The position numbers and the translations under genes are program-made. Of a stretch of 64,000 bases of DNA, positions 47,480-57,247 are shown piece by piece. Each line of letters begins with the position of its first letter. Positions within the stretch are counted from its first letter, which is position 1. The notes below the pieces were generated by a model. The model did no database searches. It was not told the origin of the DNA and was given only the letters and a program-made list of their open reading frames with translations. This stretch comes from Rotaria sordida (lineage: Eukaryota > Rotifera > Eurotatoria > Philodinida > Philodinidae), in assembly GCA_905250125.1 (NCBI GenBank), contig CAJNOL010000256.1, forward strand, positions 1 through 64,000, read 5' to 3'.

Positions 47480-48620
47480 AAAAATAGTCTTTTTTGAGTC
47501 TTTTTCAGACTCACCTTATCCTATACATCGGGGTGCCCATCCTGTTCACCCTCATTCGAGCTCAGTGCACATTGTGAGTAACAAGTAAGAAAAATCGGTT
47601 TTCAAACACCGTTGCTTGACCTACCAAAAGTCTTCCCTTCGGTCTTCTTGAGACTCACCGTACTCTAAATATAGGGCGGCACCGCCTATCAACCCTCATG
47701 CCGCTTGGGTACAAAGCTTCAGTAACAAGTGCGAAAAATCGATTTTACAGCACTGTTACTTGGCCTTTAAAAAGTCTTCCTTTCAGTCTTTTCAGGCCCA
47801 CCTTACCCTATATATATGGGTGCACAACGTGGTCGTAGTCATTTGAGTTCAGAGTCAGATATGAGTAACAAGTATCAACCATAGATTTTTTGGGAGTATT
47901 ATTTTATCAAAAACGAGTCTTTTTTAGTCTTTTCAAGTCTCACCCCCTACTATATGAAGGGCTGTATCACGTGCTTGTGATCATTTTAATTGAGATTCAG
48001 TTATGAGTAACAAGTATGAACAATAGATTTTTGAGGAGTATTATTTGATCAAAAAGAGTCTTTTTTAGTCTCACCCCCTACTATATAAAGGGCTGCATCA
48101 CGTGCTCGTGATCATTTCAATTGAGATTCAGGTATGAGTAACAAGTATGAACAATAGGTTTTTGAGGAGTATTATTTGATCAAAAAAGAGTCTTTTTTCA
48201 GTCTTTTTTCAGTCTTTTTAAGTCTCGCCCCCTACTATATAAAGGGCTGCAACACGAGCTCGTGGTCATTTCAATTGAGAGTTAGGTATGAGTAACAAGT
48301 AGGAAGAATGGATTTTTGAGGAGTATTATTTGATCAAAAAAGAGTCTTTTTTAGTCTTTTTAAGTCTTACGCCTACTATATAAGAAGCTGCAGCACGAGT
48401 TAGTGGTCATTTGCATATAGTGTTAGGTATGAGTAACATGTATGAGCAATGGATTTTTGAAGAGTATTATTTGATCAGAAAAGAGTTTTTGGTAGTCTGT
48501 TCGAGTCTGACGCCCTACTATATAAATGGCTGCACCACGTGCTGGTGGTCATTTCAGTTGAGGATGCCGTCGTAGCAAAAAGTATGAACAATCGAATGTT
48601 TAGCGGATGATTTGATGAAG
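47480..48620. repeat. about eight tandem 130-160-bp monomers, each with TATA box and initiator
   Basis: Monomers are marked by GAGTAACAAGTATGAA-like words near 47573, 47731, 47865, 48007, 48136, 48290, 48431 and 48568. The order in each is GAGTCTTTTTTAGTCTTTTT, then TCTCACCCCCTACTATATAA, GGGCTGCATCACGTGCTCGT, GATCATTTCAATTGAGATTC, then ATGAGTAACAAG. TATATAAA and TCATTT lie about 30 bp apart. The first two or three units are most diverged. Confidence 0.75.
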
Positions 48621-49274
48621 AAAGAGTGTTTTTCCGTCTTTTTGAGTCCCGCTTCTGTTTTTATACAGACACGCATGTCGAGGTATGTGCTGTTGCAGTG
48701 TACAAAGAACCACGAACAAGAACGATGAGTAACCGATTCCGGTTATTGAAGTGTAGTCGTTTGGATAGCTTTTCTGATGAGGTTCCTATATGGTCTCTGA
48801 GTAAGAATTCTGCCTCATTTTCGTATATATTTAAAGAAGTGTTCTAGCATACGACCGATTTAAAAGGAAACCGCAATGCCTGAGCGTTTTGTTTTTAACG
48901 CAAAGCGTTCCATTAGAGATTATGCCCAAACCCAAGCATTCACTAGAATACAATCCTGCCTTTGAATGAAAAAATCATTAATGGTCTTTTCACATCTGCT
49001 TTCATAGTTTTCCACCTCGCAGAAAGTTCTTGGAAAAAGGCTGTGGAACCTAGAAAACGACCTTTTTTCAAGCTTCTGCGCGCTAGCAAATCTCACAAGA
49101 AAAGTCTTCACAGCACTCAAACAGAATGTTTCGTACCTATTCGCAATCTTCCGAAGAACTCCAAAGAAGTCTCGCAAGGTGCCAGACTGCTTCCCGTCGA
49201 GTTTTTTTCAACTGTTTCACACTATTATAAGGAGTTCTCTTCGGGCCAAAAACTTCTCAAAAACTTTTCGAAAC

Positions 49275-49535
49275 GTCTTTTTCTCTGGGCTCTCAAAAGT
49301 CTCAATGAGTCTCAAAAAGTCTCAATAAGTCTCAAAAAGTCTCAAAAAGTCTCAATGAGTCTCAATAAGTCTCAAAAAGTCTCAATAAGTCTCAATAAGT
49401 CTAAAAAAATCTCAATGAGCCTCAATAAGTCTTAAAAAGTCTCAATGAGTCTCAATTAGTCTCAATTAGTCTCAATAAGTTTCAGAAAGTCTCAATGAGT
49501 CTCAAAATGTCTCAATACGTCTCAAAAAGTCTCAG
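49275..49535. repeat. 10-bp minisatellite, unit AGTCTCAATA/AGTCTCAAAA
   Basis: About 25 copies in strict 10-bp register, with AATA, AAAA and AATG variants. The core GTCTC also occurs in the monomers upstream (AGTCTCACC), suggesting that the minisatellite expanded from that motif. Confidence 0.9.
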
Positions 49536-49795
49536 AACGGTGAATTTACGGCCGAATACGGCCGTAATACGATACATGGAAATACGGCGCAGTTACGGCC
49601 GTTTCTCGTCACCGTAATGCTCGACCTGGGAATTATTAAACATTAAGAAAAAAATTTTTTTTTTGTTTTCTTTTTTATTTAAATATAGTTACCAAAGGAT
49701 AAAGAAACACGTCATGGTCGATGTGCAGCTTATGTGAAACTTGATATATGGAAACAAAATGATTTTCATAGTATAGAAAAATTTCTTGATGAAAT

Positions 49796-49971
49796 CAGAG
49801 ATGTGCACGGGGCATTACGGGGCGTGACGTAACGCCCCGCACGCCCCATGCGATAGGGGTGAAAATGGGTACGTAATATGTGAATAGCTAATTCAAATGT
49901 TACGTATCCATTTTCACCCCTATTGTACGGGGCATTACGGGGCGTTACGTCACGCCCCGTGCACATCTCTG
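49796..49971. mobile_element. 176-bp hAT-type MITE inserted in roquin-like exon 2
   Basis: It begins CAGAGATGTGCACGGGGC and ends with the exact inverse GCCCCGTGCACATCTCTG, is nearly palindromic over both arms (about 75 nt each) and is flanked by the direct 8-bp repeat GATGAAAT (49788-49795 and 49972-49979). An 8-bp target duplication with CAGRG-type ends is characteristic of the hAT superfamily. It is GC-rich (GGGGCGTTACG-like blocks), in sharp contrast to the exon. The inserted sequence puts a stop into the roquin reading frame. Confidence 0.88.
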
Positions 49972-52136
49972 GATGAAATATCATTGATGTTTAAACAAAT
50001 AAGTAAGAAGAAAAAACAGAAAGTTTATATCATTTTTTTTTGCTTTTTAATGTAATTATTTTTTAGTTAATGGTAGACGATGTTTATTAATATTCAGTCG
50101 TTCAACGATACGAAAAGTATTTAACTTATTAAATATTCAAGTTCTTGATTGTAAAAATCATTTAAAAGTTCTTAAAGCAATAAATAATCTTGCTGAACAT
50201 ATATGTATTTATTTTATTCTTCATTATCAAGATCGTCAAAAATTAATCAAAAATATTTTAGTAAATATTGGTCTAAAAGATCATCAATATCTTCAACCAA
50301 GTTTGATTTTTTTTTCAAATTACTTTTTTTTTTAATGTTAATCATTGTTTATTAATTTAGATATGATAGAAGAAATTTTAAAATCAATATTATTACTTGT
50401 TCAACAACCGTCAATATTATCACGTAAGCATTTGGTACATGCAGTTTTACAGAAAATTAGTGGTAATAATTGGGCTGCAGATAAATTTATTGTTGAATGT
50501 GTTATTGATTTACGTTTTCGTGCATCTTGTTTTGAAGTAAGTATAGAACAATAACAAAAAAAAAAAGAAGATCAATGATTCTATCAGAAAATTTTTTTAT
50601 ATTAGGAAAAACGACATGACAATTTGTCATCTTTACATGTTAAAGACGAATATAAAATGTATGAAAATCTTCGTTATGAATTTGACAGCATCTTTATTGA
50701 AATAAATATCAAAGCAGGTAAATAAATTTGTTTTTTGTTTAAGTGATATTTAATAATAAATATTGTTATATGTTAAAGAATTAAATATATCACCAGAAGA
50801 GTGGTCGTCATTATTATATGGTCATATACAACATGAATCAATAATGGAAATTATCGTGAAGAAATATTTAACATCAGATTCATATGCTAAATCAATTAAA
50901 ACACTTTCAAAAGCTTTAGAACACGTTGGTGTTGAGCAAACATATGTATTAAAATTTGAAGACAATTTTAATATTTTACCAAATATTGGTTTAGCAAGTG
51001 GTAATAATGAAGAAAATAAGCGTTCACCTTGGGTGCGAATTGCGTTCGTATTAAAGAGTTTTGAAGAAGATTTAAAATCTTTACCATATTTCCATCAGCA
51101 ACAATTAGCAACAAATGTTACGAATGATGGTCAATCAAATGATTTATTATTAACTAAAGGTACATCATTAACATTATATTAATAATTAATACACTGTTTT
51201 ATGTTTAGGTGCACGGAAAACGACTGAACAATATTTCTAAAAATAATTATATCAAGCAACTGCACAATATAATCAAGTCAAATATAAACTTTATAAATAA
51301 TATATTTTTCTCGACAGCGACTTTGTGTCACCGGGGAATAAGGCTAACCTTATTCTTTTTGTTTATTTTTTTTTGTATTATGTTTTTTCTTTGATAATGA
51401 TGCCAATACCAAAGTTTGCTGGTCGACTTTATGTTATGTTTTTTTTTCTCATTTATTTTTTTTTCTTTATATACATATCTTAAAAGAGTAATATTTAATA
51501 AAAGAAGAAGAAGAAAAGAAGATAAAATTATATATAGTTTTTGTTTTATTTTCATTATATTGATTTAAATTAAAAAAAAAATTTGACACAAATATCAAGA
51601 TTTCATTTCGAATATTTATAGAAAAACAAGAAAACAGAAAAGAATCTAAATTATTATAAAAAAATCTTTTCCAATATATATTAATCAACAGACAATTGTA
51701 TTGTTTATTTGGTCAGATCATTTATAATGAGTTAAAGAAAAAATATTAATTAGCAAAATTTGTTTATTCGTATGTTGTTCAAAAGAATATACTAAAAATT
51801 TTTTGTGAAGAAGGCCATTTAATGAAGTAAAGTTTTATCCAGATATTTAAATATTTATATTGGTCATAGCTCATCATAGTTAGATATTGAAATAATTGAT
51901 AAAGTTTAATCATGATGTAGTTCAATTGAAAATCAAATAGATAAAAATTAGTTTTAATCAACAATTTATTTAATTATTTTCTCGCTTATTAAATAAGTCA
52001 TCAAATAAACATTCTCGAAATATTCATCAAGAAGAATTTAATTTATCATTAAATAGTAATATATCACAAATATATGCACAAGCTGTTTCTATTCCCTAGA
52101 CTGAAAGTATAGGGTCTAGAAACGGAAATTCGCCTG

Positions 52137-52138
<2 letters not shown>

Positions 52139-52171
<33 letters not shown>

Positions 52172-52172
52172 A
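52139..52172. repeat. (TCTG)n microsatellite, first array
   Basis: About eight TCTG units following ATTCGCCTG. The second array, in the duplicated block, is at about 52319-52350 with two substituted units. Confidence 0.9.
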
Positions 52173-52363
52173 ACACGTATGGTTACCATATGGTAACTAT
52201 GTGATCGTTAAAATAAAAATAAATATATATTTCGAATGGCGCGCAAAGCCAATAAAATAAGATTTTCTTTCTATTCCCAAGACTGAAAGGCTAGCGTCTA
52301 GAAACCGAAATTCACCTGTGTCTGTCTGTCTGTCTGTCCGTCTGTCTGTCGGTAACGCAGTCA

Positions 52364-52505
52364 AAATGGCCATTTTTTTTGGCACACGTGACCATTTTTA
52401 TGGCATAAACGACCACTTTTTTGGCACAAGTGACCATTTTCGTGCCACAAATGGCCATTTTTTTGGCACAAGTGACCATTTTTTTGGCACAAACGGCCAT
52501 TTTTT
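52364..52505. repeat. 21-bp minisatellite
   Basis: About six to seven units of GGCACAAGTGACCATTTTTTT with alternation of GTGACCA and ACGGCCA. Looser copies (GGTACAAATGACCAT) continue to about 52670. Confidence 0.85.
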
Positions 52506-53325
52506 TACTAAAATTAACTAGGTAACTATGGTACAAATGAGCATGTAACTATGGCACAAACGGTCATTTTTTTGGTAGAAACGACCACATAACTATGGCA
52601 CAAGTGACCATATAGCAATCATGGTACAAACAACTATTCCGGTAACTATGGTACAAATGACCATCTAAAGACTGATGTAAATGAACCCATAATAATCATG
52701 GGTAAAATGTCAATGGAATAACTATAATTTGGGTAGTGATGTAAAACGGCTTACTTACACAAGCATTTAATTAGTGAGAGTCAGACCAAATGAGCAGTAT
52801 GGATTTAAAGAAATCGTTTAAATTATTCATTATTGTAAGATTGATTGTGCAATGTTGTATCAATGAATATCTAATTTATTAATAGTTTAGAATTAATGCG
52901 TGAATTTAAGCATAAAATATTGATTAATAAAACTCAAATTTTATGAATAATATAATTCATATTTTTGTACGTACAAATAGCGCCAATATAATTATAAAAA
53001 AATCGTATTGTTGTCTAATCATATTAGGCGCTATTTATATTCATAAAAGCAAAAAAAAAATAAAACAAAAACGATAAAAAAAAATTAAATTTGTAAATGC
53101 ATCATCTTTACTTAGAGTGAGAATTCTCCAAATTAAGTTTTCTGGTCGCCTAAGGTATACTGGTCATATTATCAATGTTGCGTATTACTTTTTTAATGTA
53201 GCTTTTTATGCTATTCCTTTCGTACATGTATTCTATCAGTCTAGGGCTAAGTGAATCGCTTGACGATGAACGTTACTTGTTCATTATAATCAAATAATAA
53301 GTGTTTAATAATAATTATCTATATA

Positions 53326-55170
53326 CAGGGTTGGAAAAAATATTTTGCCAGGGGGGTACCGCTACTATTTCCAATAGGACATATAATGAATTTTATACCA
53401 AAAGAAAGCCCGTGAAAAATGGGGTTTACTGATAGCAAAAAATAAGGGTTATGAGAACTTTTTTATTTGAAAACCTTCAAAGTTTAAAGAATTTTTCATG
53501 AAATAATTTTCAAATAGTCATAGGATATAGAAAAGTGGATTTTTTTCCGGAAAAATGAAAATATTTTGCTTTAGTGGTAATAGGTTCTAACTATGACTCA
53601 AAAGGTGCTATTTTTCTTTTGCGTTCTGTCCTCTGTTCCACGTGGTCTTAGTGAATAAAAAGGTTTTTTTGTCTTTCGTCTCCCTGAAAGTTATAGAAAA
53701 ATAGCTCGAACAACTTATTTAACGTAGGTCATTTTTTGGTTGACATCGTTCATAAACGAAAACCTATCGTTGCCGTGAACTAATTCTATTTTGTTATTGT
53801 AAAATGGCTGGCACTTATGATATCGAAGAGCAGAGAGTTATTGACAGAATTAGGTGTATCGCTTTTCGCGAAGCTCGAGATGCTGGCGCAACATTTATCG
53901 ATCGAAATTGGATCGCCGATAAAGTTCATCGTTCGATTCGATTTATCACAGACTGGTGGCAAAAGTCATATGATCAATGTTTTGCTGATTATTCAAACGC
54001 TGGTCGTAAGCTTAAATTATCACAAGCAAGTCAAGACATCATTCGTGAGGCGAGTGGTCGACAAGGAAAAAGTTGTTCCGTTGTGGCGAAGAAGATTGCA
54101 GAAAAGCAGAAGGAATATGTCACTAGAAGAACAATTAATAATTATCGTCACAGAGAAGGATTAAAACCATTTCATGTTATTCCACAACCGCTAAAATCTG
54201 AAACTCACATATCAGATCGATTGTGGCTGTGCGATTGGTTAAAAGATTGGACTGAAGAGGATTTTCTTCATCTGGCACCATCGGATGAATTTTACGTGTG
54301 GGTTGTTCGTCGACCAAATTATCAGAATGATAGAGTTTGGGCAAAAAGCGTCGATGATATCGAAGAAGACGAACATTATCGTGAAATGGTTAAAAACCAA
54401 CCATGCATTGGAATTTTTGTGATATTCACGGCTAAAAGGTTACATTGGGTGATTAAAGACAAAGGTGAATCCTGGACTGGTCAATATTTTCGTGATATAA
54501 TTTTGACTGAACACGTCCTTCCATTCTTAAAAAATGAAGAAAATGTCATTGATCCCGATGAAGTTATTTTTATCCATGACAAAGCACCATGTATGCGAGC
54601 ATATCCTACCCAACATTTGCTTCAAGACAATGATATTAAATTTTGGGGTAATGATATTTGGCCTGGAAATTCACCTGATCTCAATGTGGCAGAACATATT
54701 GGAACAATTATCAAAGATGAAGTCGAGAAAAAAATGTTATCAGAAACAAGAGATTCTCGCTACCTTGAAGAAACACTCAAGATGCATCTTTCAGATGTTT
54801 TGACAAACATGGAAACCGACAGTGATCTATTCGAAACCGTTCTATGTTCGTATCCATCTCGATTACGTGCAGTAAAGAATGCTAACGGTCGTCATACTGA
54901 TTATTGATTGTATCAATTCAGCAATGAAGAATAAAAAATTTTGTATGAAGTTTAGCTCGATTTTTATCTCACAAGTGATATTTCTCAAATCTATCATCGG
55001 TGAATCTTTCTAAATTTAGGCATTTTGATATACGAAAGTTTCCATAACCCTTATTTTTTACTACCAGTAAACCCCATTTTTCACGGGCTTTCTTTTGGTA
55101 TAAAATTCATTATATGTCCTATTGGAAATAGTAGCGGTACCCCCCTGGCAAAATATTTTTTCCAACCCTA
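53326..55170 (+). mobile_element. complete Tc1/mariner-class DNA transposon
   Basis: 1,845 bp flanked by TA dinucleotides. Left terminus CAGGGTTGGAAAAAATATTT; the right terminus is its inverse, differing at the outermost base. The terminal inverted repeats run for about 130 bp with only a few mismatches near their inner ends (CTGATAGC against CTGGTAGT). One intact transposase gene lies inside. The near-identity of the two repeats and the open frame indicate a recent insertion that may still be active. Confidence 0.95.
53804..54907 (+). CDS. mariner/Tc1-like transposase, DD37E type
   Basis: An uninterrupted 367-codon frame. The N-terminal third is helix-turn-helix-like (basic, with WIADKVHRSIRFI). 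The catalytic triad can be placed as Asp161 (APSDEFYVW), Asp259 (FIHDKAPC, equivalent to the usual QQDNAPCH) and Glu297 (WPGNSPDLNVAEHIG, equivalent to SPDLNPIENLW), with 37 residues between the last two, hence DD37E. The enzyme cuts at the terminal inverted repeats and inserts at TA. The start ATG at 53804 gives a typical N-terminus. AATAAA lies just after the stop, near 54930. No intron is seen. No frame damage suggests recent activity. Confidence 0.93.
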   Translation: MAGTYDIEEQRVIDRIRCIAFREARDAGATFIDRNWIADKVHRSIRFITDWWQKSYDQCFADYSNAGRKLKLSQASQDIIREASGRQGKSCSVVAKKIAEKQKEYVTRRTINNYRHREGLKPFHVIPQPLKSETHISDRLWLCDWLKDWTEEDFLHLAPSDEFYVWVVRRPNYQNDRVWAKSVDDIEEDEHYREMVKNQPCIGIFVIFTAKRLHWVIKDKGESWTGQYFRDIILTEHVLPFLKNEENVIDPDEVIFIHDKAPCMRAYPTQHLLQDNDIKFWGNDIWPGNSPDLNVAEHIGTIIKDEVEKKMLSETRDSRYLEETLKMHLSDVLTNMETDSDLFETVLCSYPSRLRAVKNANGRHTDY

Positions 55171-56937
55171 TATATATATATTGAGTTTGGAATCTAGTTG
55201 AGATTGGAATCACTTAGTTCACTTTGTTTGTTTAAAAATTTTTCTAACACGTATTCAAGAAAACTTGTTTGTTTCTTGTCAAATTTATATTTACTATTAC
55301 TTCTCGGACAATAAAAAGTATCTTCGTACTGTTATCTTGTTGATGAAAAGTCATTAGTCATTCTATTTATTGTTTCCTTCTAAAAGTAAATCTTACTCAT
55401 CATTTTCCTTATATTGTAGTTTCTATATAGGTGCTCGGGACATGGGGATGTTGAACGATTGGTTGAAACAAAATCGAGAGTACTTGAGCTATTTCTTTCT
55501 ATAGAATAGATGTTTTTCGAGCTGCGGGACATGGAGACATTGAATTATCAGTTGAAACGAAATCGAGAGTATTTGAGCTATTCGTTTCTATAGAATAGAC
55601 ACTTTTTTCGAGCTATGGGACATGGAGACATTGAATCATTGGTTGAAACGAAATTGAGAGCATTTGAGTTATTTGTTTCTATAGAATAGATCTTTTTTTC
55701 GAGCAGCGGAACATGGAGACATTGAACGATTGGTTGAAACGAAATTGAGTATTTGAGCTATTTGTTTTTATAGAATAATTTTTTTTTTTGTAAGAGATTC
55801 ACAGGAAAAAACAATTAATGTAATTAAAAACAAACAGACATAGAATGTGTTTCTTGATTGAATGTTCCATAGCAATGAACATCAATCAATTAATTATAAG
55901 GAGATGAATAAAATTCATAAAATTTTAATATTCACTAAATAAGAATGGTTAAAAATGAAAACTTTCTATATGTAAATATTTTAAAATAATTCCAAATAGA
56001 TCATAGAAATTCGACGAATCATTTAGAATCGCTAAAATTACAAAAGTTGAATACAATAGTACACAAACATTGTATATATATATATATATATATATTAAAT
56101 ATAAAAATCAATTGGCTTTGCTATTATTCTCTTGCCAAAAGGTTTATTTTCTATCTCAAATGTTCTCGAAAATAGTTTTAAATATTTCTATAATTCGTAA
56201 TTAAGTTTACAGTCAATGAACGTAACTCTTTAATTGTTTGTTTTCGTCGGACAAACCGTATTCATCTCATTTGGTAGAGCCCTGCGGTTCCTTTTCCGGT
56301 TACTAAAATTTTTGCTAGGAACCGATGATTTCACCGTAACATACAAAATACTGAGTAATTGAGTTCTTGTTAGAAATTTCTACAATTTATCCTCGGGGTT
56401 CTTCGTGTTTATTACTTCATCAAATAAGTAGTTGTTTCAAAAGGTAGAAGAAAAAGTCAAATAATGAGATAAAACACTAACATACAATATATTCATATGA
56501 AATATTAATATTACAAGTTCTAAAAAACACCTACTTCATCATGTCCTTATCCTCTCAATGATCATGATCACAAAGAATAATGTCATCTTCGTTACTCGTT
56601 CTAAACGTCTTTTTTGTTGTCGTAATTCTAGATTGTTATTTAGTTTGGATAGAAGATTGTAGAAGATGACTGTTCAACCATCTTTCTCTTCGTTTCAGTT
56701 GTATCAACTTCATCAATTTTTCTCATCATATGACTCTAATGATACTAAACTTTTCTGAAAAAATAACAATAGGAGTATTTTTTTCTGCACCAAGATCGAT
56801 GCGCTTATCGATACTTGTGTTTTTTGCAGACGAGAACAGTACTTCGACAATGGTGTTCGATATTTCTACAGCGTAAAAATCTTCAGCTATAGAAAGTAAG
56901 ATCGATAATTTTAAATTCTGTTGTCGCGGAATTATAA
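55171..56937. other. gene-poor region with decayed tandem repeats
   Basis: It holds four copies of a roughly 90-bp unit (55430-55790), a TA microsatellite at about 56077-56096 and, on the minus strand at about 56570-56640, a coding-like string (NNNLELRQQKRRLERVTKMT) broken by stops in all longer readings. No intact gene. Confidence 0.5.
55430..55790 (+). repeat. four tandem about 90-bp units, ankyrin-like when translated
   Basis: Each unit reads GGGACATGGAGACATTGAAC, then a GGTTGAAACGAAATCGAGAG segment, then TTTCTATAGAATAG. Translated on the plus strand, the units give AAGHGDIExLVETKSRVFEL-like peptides, each closed by a stop. The GHGDIExLVE core resembles an ankyrin helix pair, but no longer frame supports a gene. 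Confidence 0.65.
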
Positions 56938-57247
56938 AACATCATCATGTTTACTAAATGGGACATTTGATGGCATATATTCATCTAATTCATACGGCGT
57001 TGTTGACAATGTTAAGGAATTTTGTGGTATATCAAAACAGTATGAAAGAGGATCTTTTGATGTTGTCGATTAAGAATCAAGTGAATTTGTATGAACAGGT
57101 GATGGAGTAGTAGTTGTACATGTAGTAGATAGTATTGTTGGCTGCCGTTTAATAATTTCCGTTTTAACTGACTTACGAGCTCTTTCTTGAAAACAAGGAT
57201 TACTACGAAAACTTTTCATAGATAAATGAAGAAAGGTACTGATATAA
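56938..57247 (-). pseudogene. coding-like remnant with an in-frame stop
   Basis: After an acceptor-like TTATATCAG at about 57248, the minus strand is open for about 60 codons to a TAA near 57072 (ending TPSPVHTNSLDS) and continues in the same frame for about 44 more codons (through TLSTTPYELDEYMPSNVPFS) to a second stop near 56940. Codon use and composition on both sides of the first stop look protein-coding, so the TAA is probably a disabling change. The first part is basic (NPCFQERARKSVKTEIIKRQ). Family not recognised. It could also be a real C-terminal exon that ends at the first stop. Confidence 0.4.

Larger units (their letters stand above)
46734..49630. mobile_element. 2.9-kb repeat-filled element in the roquin-like intron
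   Basis: Its ends are short inverse matches, CCCAGGTC at 46734 and GACCTGGG at 49623-49630. Internally, in order: a terminal domain of about 550 bp dense in CGTAAAC/TACGGC words; unique sequence; about eight 130-160-bp monomers (47480-48620); a non-repetitive part; a 10-bp minisatellite (about 49275-49535); and a right end again rich in TACGGCCGTA. No intact transposase or reverse transcriptase frame is seen, so it is non-autonomous. Flanks TTATATTAA and AATTATTAA agree at 6 of 9 positions, which might be a decayed target duplication. The class is unknown to me. It is much GC-richer than the host intron. Confidence 0.6.
46445..51240 (+). pseudogene. roquin-like RING-ROQ gene, exon 2 interrupted by a MITE
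   Basis: Exons: 46445-46714 (RING), 49689-50002, 50067-50300, 50361-50536, 50606-50717, 50779-51159 and 51209-51240. The RING reads CARCSHDF, PTCHHTMCRKC and CPQDQ. Later exons carry roquin ROQ-region marks: AADKFIVECVIDLRFRASCF, KDEYKMYENLRYEFDS and EEWSSLLYGH. Roquins bind stem-loops in mRNA 3' UTRs and promote decay. Exon 2 contains a 176-bp insertion (49796-49971) flanked by an 8-bp duplication, which brings an in-frame TAA and shifts the frame; leaving out insertion and duplication, all phases agree and predict 444 aa. No CCCH zinc finger follows ROQ: the last exon adds only about 11 residues. The first intron hosts a 2.9-kb element. This copy is therefore probably inactive in this haplotype, or rescued by unusual splicing. 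Confidence 0.85.
51241..53325. other. intergenic region with duplicated block, TCTG microsatellites and minisatellite
   Basis: About 2.1 kb without genes. A block reading GACTGAAAG, then TCTAGAAAC, then a TCTG array occurs at 52089-52172 and again at 52270-52350. A 21-bp minisatellite follows. From about 52700 to 53325 the sequence is plain AT-rich. Confidence 0.6.

Noticed and set aside
48962..49435. 157-codon plus-strand frame inside the 2.9-kb element
   Set aside because: The second half is the 10-bp minisatellite translated as a 10-residue repeat, and the rest shows no domain. It is open by composition.
46734..49630. Assignment of the 2.9-kb element to piggyBac because TTAA stands before CCC at the left end
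   Set aside because: The right end is followed by AATTATTAA, not directly by TTAA, and no other piggyBac feature is present.
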